Positions 62,225-64,000 of a stretch of 64,000 nucleotides of DNA are shown here, in pieces. The position numbers and the translations under genes are program-made. The stretch is from positions 558,001-622,000 of the forward strand of contig NZ_VOQF01000001.1 in NCBI RefSeq assembly GCF_007994985.1, read 5' to 3'. The DNA is from Metabacillus litoralis. GTDB lineage: Bacteria; Bacillota; Bacilli; Bacillales; Bacillaceae. A model generated the notes under the pieces. It was given only the letters and a program-made list of their open reading frames with translations, was not told where the DNA came from and searched no databases. The stretch's first letter is position 1; every line of letters starts with the position of its first letter.

Positions 62225-63133
62225 ATGCCGATTAATATACCTAATCATTTACCAGCAAAAGAAATTCTTGAGCAAGAAAACATTTTTATTATGGATGAAA
62301 AAAGAGCCTATTCACAAGATATACGGCCTTTGAACATTGTTATTTTAAATATCATGCCTGAGAAAGAGAAAACAGAAACACAATTATTACGACTACTTGG
62401 AAATTCACCGTTACAACTAAATATTACGTTTCTAAGACCTGAAACTCATAAGTCGAAAAATACTACGATTGAGCATTTAAAGGAATTTTATACTACGTTT
62501 AAGCATATCCAACATAAAAAATACGATGGAATGATTATTACCGGAGCACCAATTGAACATTTAGAGTTTAAAGATGTTTCATACTGGACTGAACTACAAG
62601 CAATTATGGATTGGTCAAAAACAAACGTTACTTCAACTTTACATATTTGTTGGGGTGCACAAGCAGGACTTTTCCATCACTATGGCGTAAATAAGTATAA
62701 ATTGGAAAAAAAATGCTTCGGAATCTTCGAGCATGAAATAATTGATCCTACAGTAAAATTATTGAGAGGCTTTGATGATCATTATTATGTACCACATTCT
62801 AGACATACAGATGTTTTTAAGGAACAAATTGAACAAGTTCAAGAATTACAAATACTTTCCGTTTCTGAAAAAGCTGGTGTATGCCTAGTCATGTCTAGGG
62901 ATGGTAAACAAGTTTTCCTTACCGGACATCCAGAATATGAATTAACTTCATTAAAAGATGAATATGAAAGAGATTTAGCTAAAGGCTTAGAGATTAATAT
63001 TCCTGAAAATTATTTTAAAAACAATGATCCAAAAAACAAGCCGATTCATTGCTGGAGATCTCATGCCCATCTTCTTTTTGTTAATTGGTTAAATTACTAT
63101 GTTTACCAGGAAACTCCATATCTTTGGGATTAA
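62225..63133 (+). CDS. metA: homoserine O-acyltransferase MetA, predicted acetyl-CoA type
   Basis: A 302-residue enzyme acylating homoserine in methionine synthesis. The catalytic Cys142 is in HICWGAQAG, and His235 and Glu237 are in TGHPEYE. Residue 111 is Glu ([10 protein letters not shown]), where E. coli MetA has Gly; Glu here is known to favour acetyl-CoA over succinyl-CoA, so the product should be O-acetylhomoserine. ATG at 62225 has GGGGGTA; the frame is open to 62210. The upstream region is occupied by element A4. Confidence 0.94.
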   Translation: MPINIPNHLPAKEILEQENIFIMDEKRAYSQDIRPLNIVILNIMPEKEKTETQLLRLLGNSPLQLNITFLRPETHKSKNTTIEHLKEFYTTFKHIQHKKYDGMIITGAPIEHLEFKDVSYWTELQAIMDWSKTNVTSTLHICWGAQAGLFHHYGVNKYKLEKKCFGIFEHEIIDPTVKLLRGFDDHYYVPHSRHTDVFKEQIEQVQELQILSVSEKAGVCLVMSRDGKQVFLTGHPEYELTSLKDEYERDLAKGLEINIPENYFKNNDPKNKPIHCWRSHAHLLFVNWLNYYVYQETPYLWD

Positions 63134-63380
63134 TTTAAACTTCTGTGTAGAAAAGTGATAGTAATTTCACCATAGAGGATATAATATATGATTTCACTCG
63201 CCTTACAATCTCAAATATTTTACAAGAATTTTACATCTTAAGAAATACTTAATAAATGCTTTATAAATAAATAACATTTATATGGTAATCTTTAAGACAA
63301 ATTCAGTTCATATAAACATATTAATTGATATGAGCTGTTTTTGATTGTATTGAACTGTTTCAGATTAGATTGAGGTGAAA

Positions 63381-64000
63381 ATGTTGAAAAAGGTTTTAAT
63401 TTTAACAGCCAAGTATGGTAACGGCCACGTCCAAGTTGCCAAAACTCTAGAAAAAAAATGCAAAGATCTTGGATTTGAGAAAATTGTAGTATGCAACCTT
63501 TACTCTGAATCCTTCCCTATATTTTCTGAGATAACTCAATACCTTTATTTGAAGAGTTTCTCAATAGGTAAACAATTTTATCGTCTCTTCTATTACGGAG
63601 TAGATAAAATTTACAACAAACGTATGATGAATCTATATTTTAAAATGGGACACAAACGTTTACATCAAATTGTGAAAAATGAACAGCCTGATATGATCAT
63701 CAATACATTTCCCATGATCGTCGTGCCAGAATATCGTCGTAAAACAGGAACTGTCATTCCTACATTTAACGTATTAACAGATTTCTGTTTACACAGAATA
63801 TGGGTCCATGAAAATATAGATAAATACTATGTAGCAACAAAAAATGTGAAAGAAAAGCTAATTAGTATTGGAATTAGCCCCAGCACGATTAAAGTAACGG
63901 GTATCCCAATTCGTACGCAGTTTGAACAAACACTTAATACAGCAGAGATTTATAATAAATATAACCTGGATCCTACTAAAAAGACCTTATTAATCATGGC
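63381..64000 (+). CDS. ugtP: diglucosyl-diacylglycerol synthase UgtP, N-terminal part
   Basis: The first 206 codons of the glycosyltransferase family 28 enzyme that adds glucose from UDP-glucose to diacylglycerol, making the anchor lipid for lipoteichoic acid; in B. subtilis it also inhibits FtsZ in rich medium. The visible part has ILTAKYGNGHVQVAKTL (N-terminal nucleotide-fold loop), LKSFSIGKQFYRLFYYGVD and NTFPMIVVPEYRR. GAGGTG precedes the ATG at 63381. The UDP-glucose-binding C-terminal half lies beyond the window. Confidence 0.93.
   Translation, partial: MLKKVLILTAKYGNGHVQVAKTLEKKCKDLGFEKIVVCNLYSESFPIFSEITQYLYLKSFSIGKQFYRLFYYGVDKIYNKRMMNLYFKMGHKRLHQIVKNEQPDMIINTFPMIVVPEYRRKTGTVIPTFNVLTDFCLHRIWVHENIDKYYVATKNVKEKLISIGISPSTIKVTGIPIRTQFEQTLNTAEIYNKYNLDPTKKTLLIM

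Noticed and set aside
63188-63241. 17-codon ORF after GAGGATATAATAT
   Set aside because: Too short, composition not coding-like, and no conserved features; probably the ugtP promoter region.
1-64000. CRISPR arrays, tRNA or rRNA genes, prophage or full insertion sequences
   Set aside because: No regularly spaced repeats, no tRNA or rRNA sequence I could recognise, and no transposase, integrase or phage structural gene was found.

Overview
The window is about two-thirds A+T and comes from the chromosome of a spore-forming member of the Bacillaceae. Support comes from orthologues of Bacillus subtilis genes in near-B. subtilis order, strong AGGAGG-type ribosome binding sites with frequent TTG/GTG starts, bacillithiol genes (bshB2, the bacilliredoxin brxA), sporulation genes (cdaS, spo0M, a YjcZ-type peptide) and the lipoteichoic-acid anchor enzyme UgtP. 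No tRNA, rRNA, CRISPR array, prophage or full insertion sequence was found.

Layout. 1-12,700 follows the B. subtilis odhA-yoj region: odhA (start only), the AAA/VWA pair yojN-yojO, a LysM-NlpC/P60 cell wall hydrolase, an MFS exporter, cdaS, the MATE pump yojI, bshB2-yojF, a RarD permease, an Hsp20-like GerT candidate and a Gly/Tyr-rich protein. 12,700-33,100 follows the yod region: the yodB/yodC redox switch with an SDR gene, ctpA, yodH, yodI, yodJ, deoD, yodL, yodM, yozD, yodN, yozE. It is interrupted by a Mug DNA glycosylase and, between yodM and yozD, by a block with a YeeI regulator, a CNNM/CBS transporter, D-amino acid transaminase, a CapA-like protein and a small-protein/kinase/Spo0M operon. 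33,100-64,000 follows the yp region: msrAB, ypoP, ypmS-ypmR-ypmQ, ypmP, ilvA, yplQ, thyB-dfrA, ypjP, ypiP, brxA, ilvD, ypgR, ypgQ, bsaA, metA, ugtP. Here bioB, a zinc-ribbon/HtrA-like pair, a nucleoside hydrolase, DegV and an anthrax-lethal-factor-type metalloprotease are inserted. From memory, the SPbeta prophage of B. subtilis lies between the yod and yp blocks; here the two are joined over only a few kilobases.

Functional themes are redox and thiol stress defence (YodB/YodC, BshB2, BrxA, MsrAB, BsaA), cell wall turnover (two LysM or PG-binding NlpC/P60 enzymes, YodJ, YodM, CtpA), branched-chain amino acid and methionine synthesis (IlvA, IlvD, MetA), nucleotide metabolism (ThyB, DfrA, DeoD, nucleoside hydrolase, YpgQ) and sporulation.

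The most notable unexplained structure is intergenic. There are two related families of short non-coding elements. Family A has two intact copies of exactly 162 bp plus two older copies of about 160 bp. Family B is 73-153 bp with partial copies. They begin GGCTCT, have imperfect terminal inverted repeats, and four of them are flanked by 8-bp direct repeats at their exact ends. They look like miniature inverted-repeat elements moved by a transposase absent from the window. A third family (C) is a 41-bp repeat attached to a terminator-like hairpin. Other points of interest are a small Ser/Tyr/His/Lys-rich protein gene whose stop overlaps the start of a Hanks-type kinase gene followed by spo0M, and the secreted M34-type metalloprotease. 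All assignments are from reading the sequence and memory of families; no searches were run.
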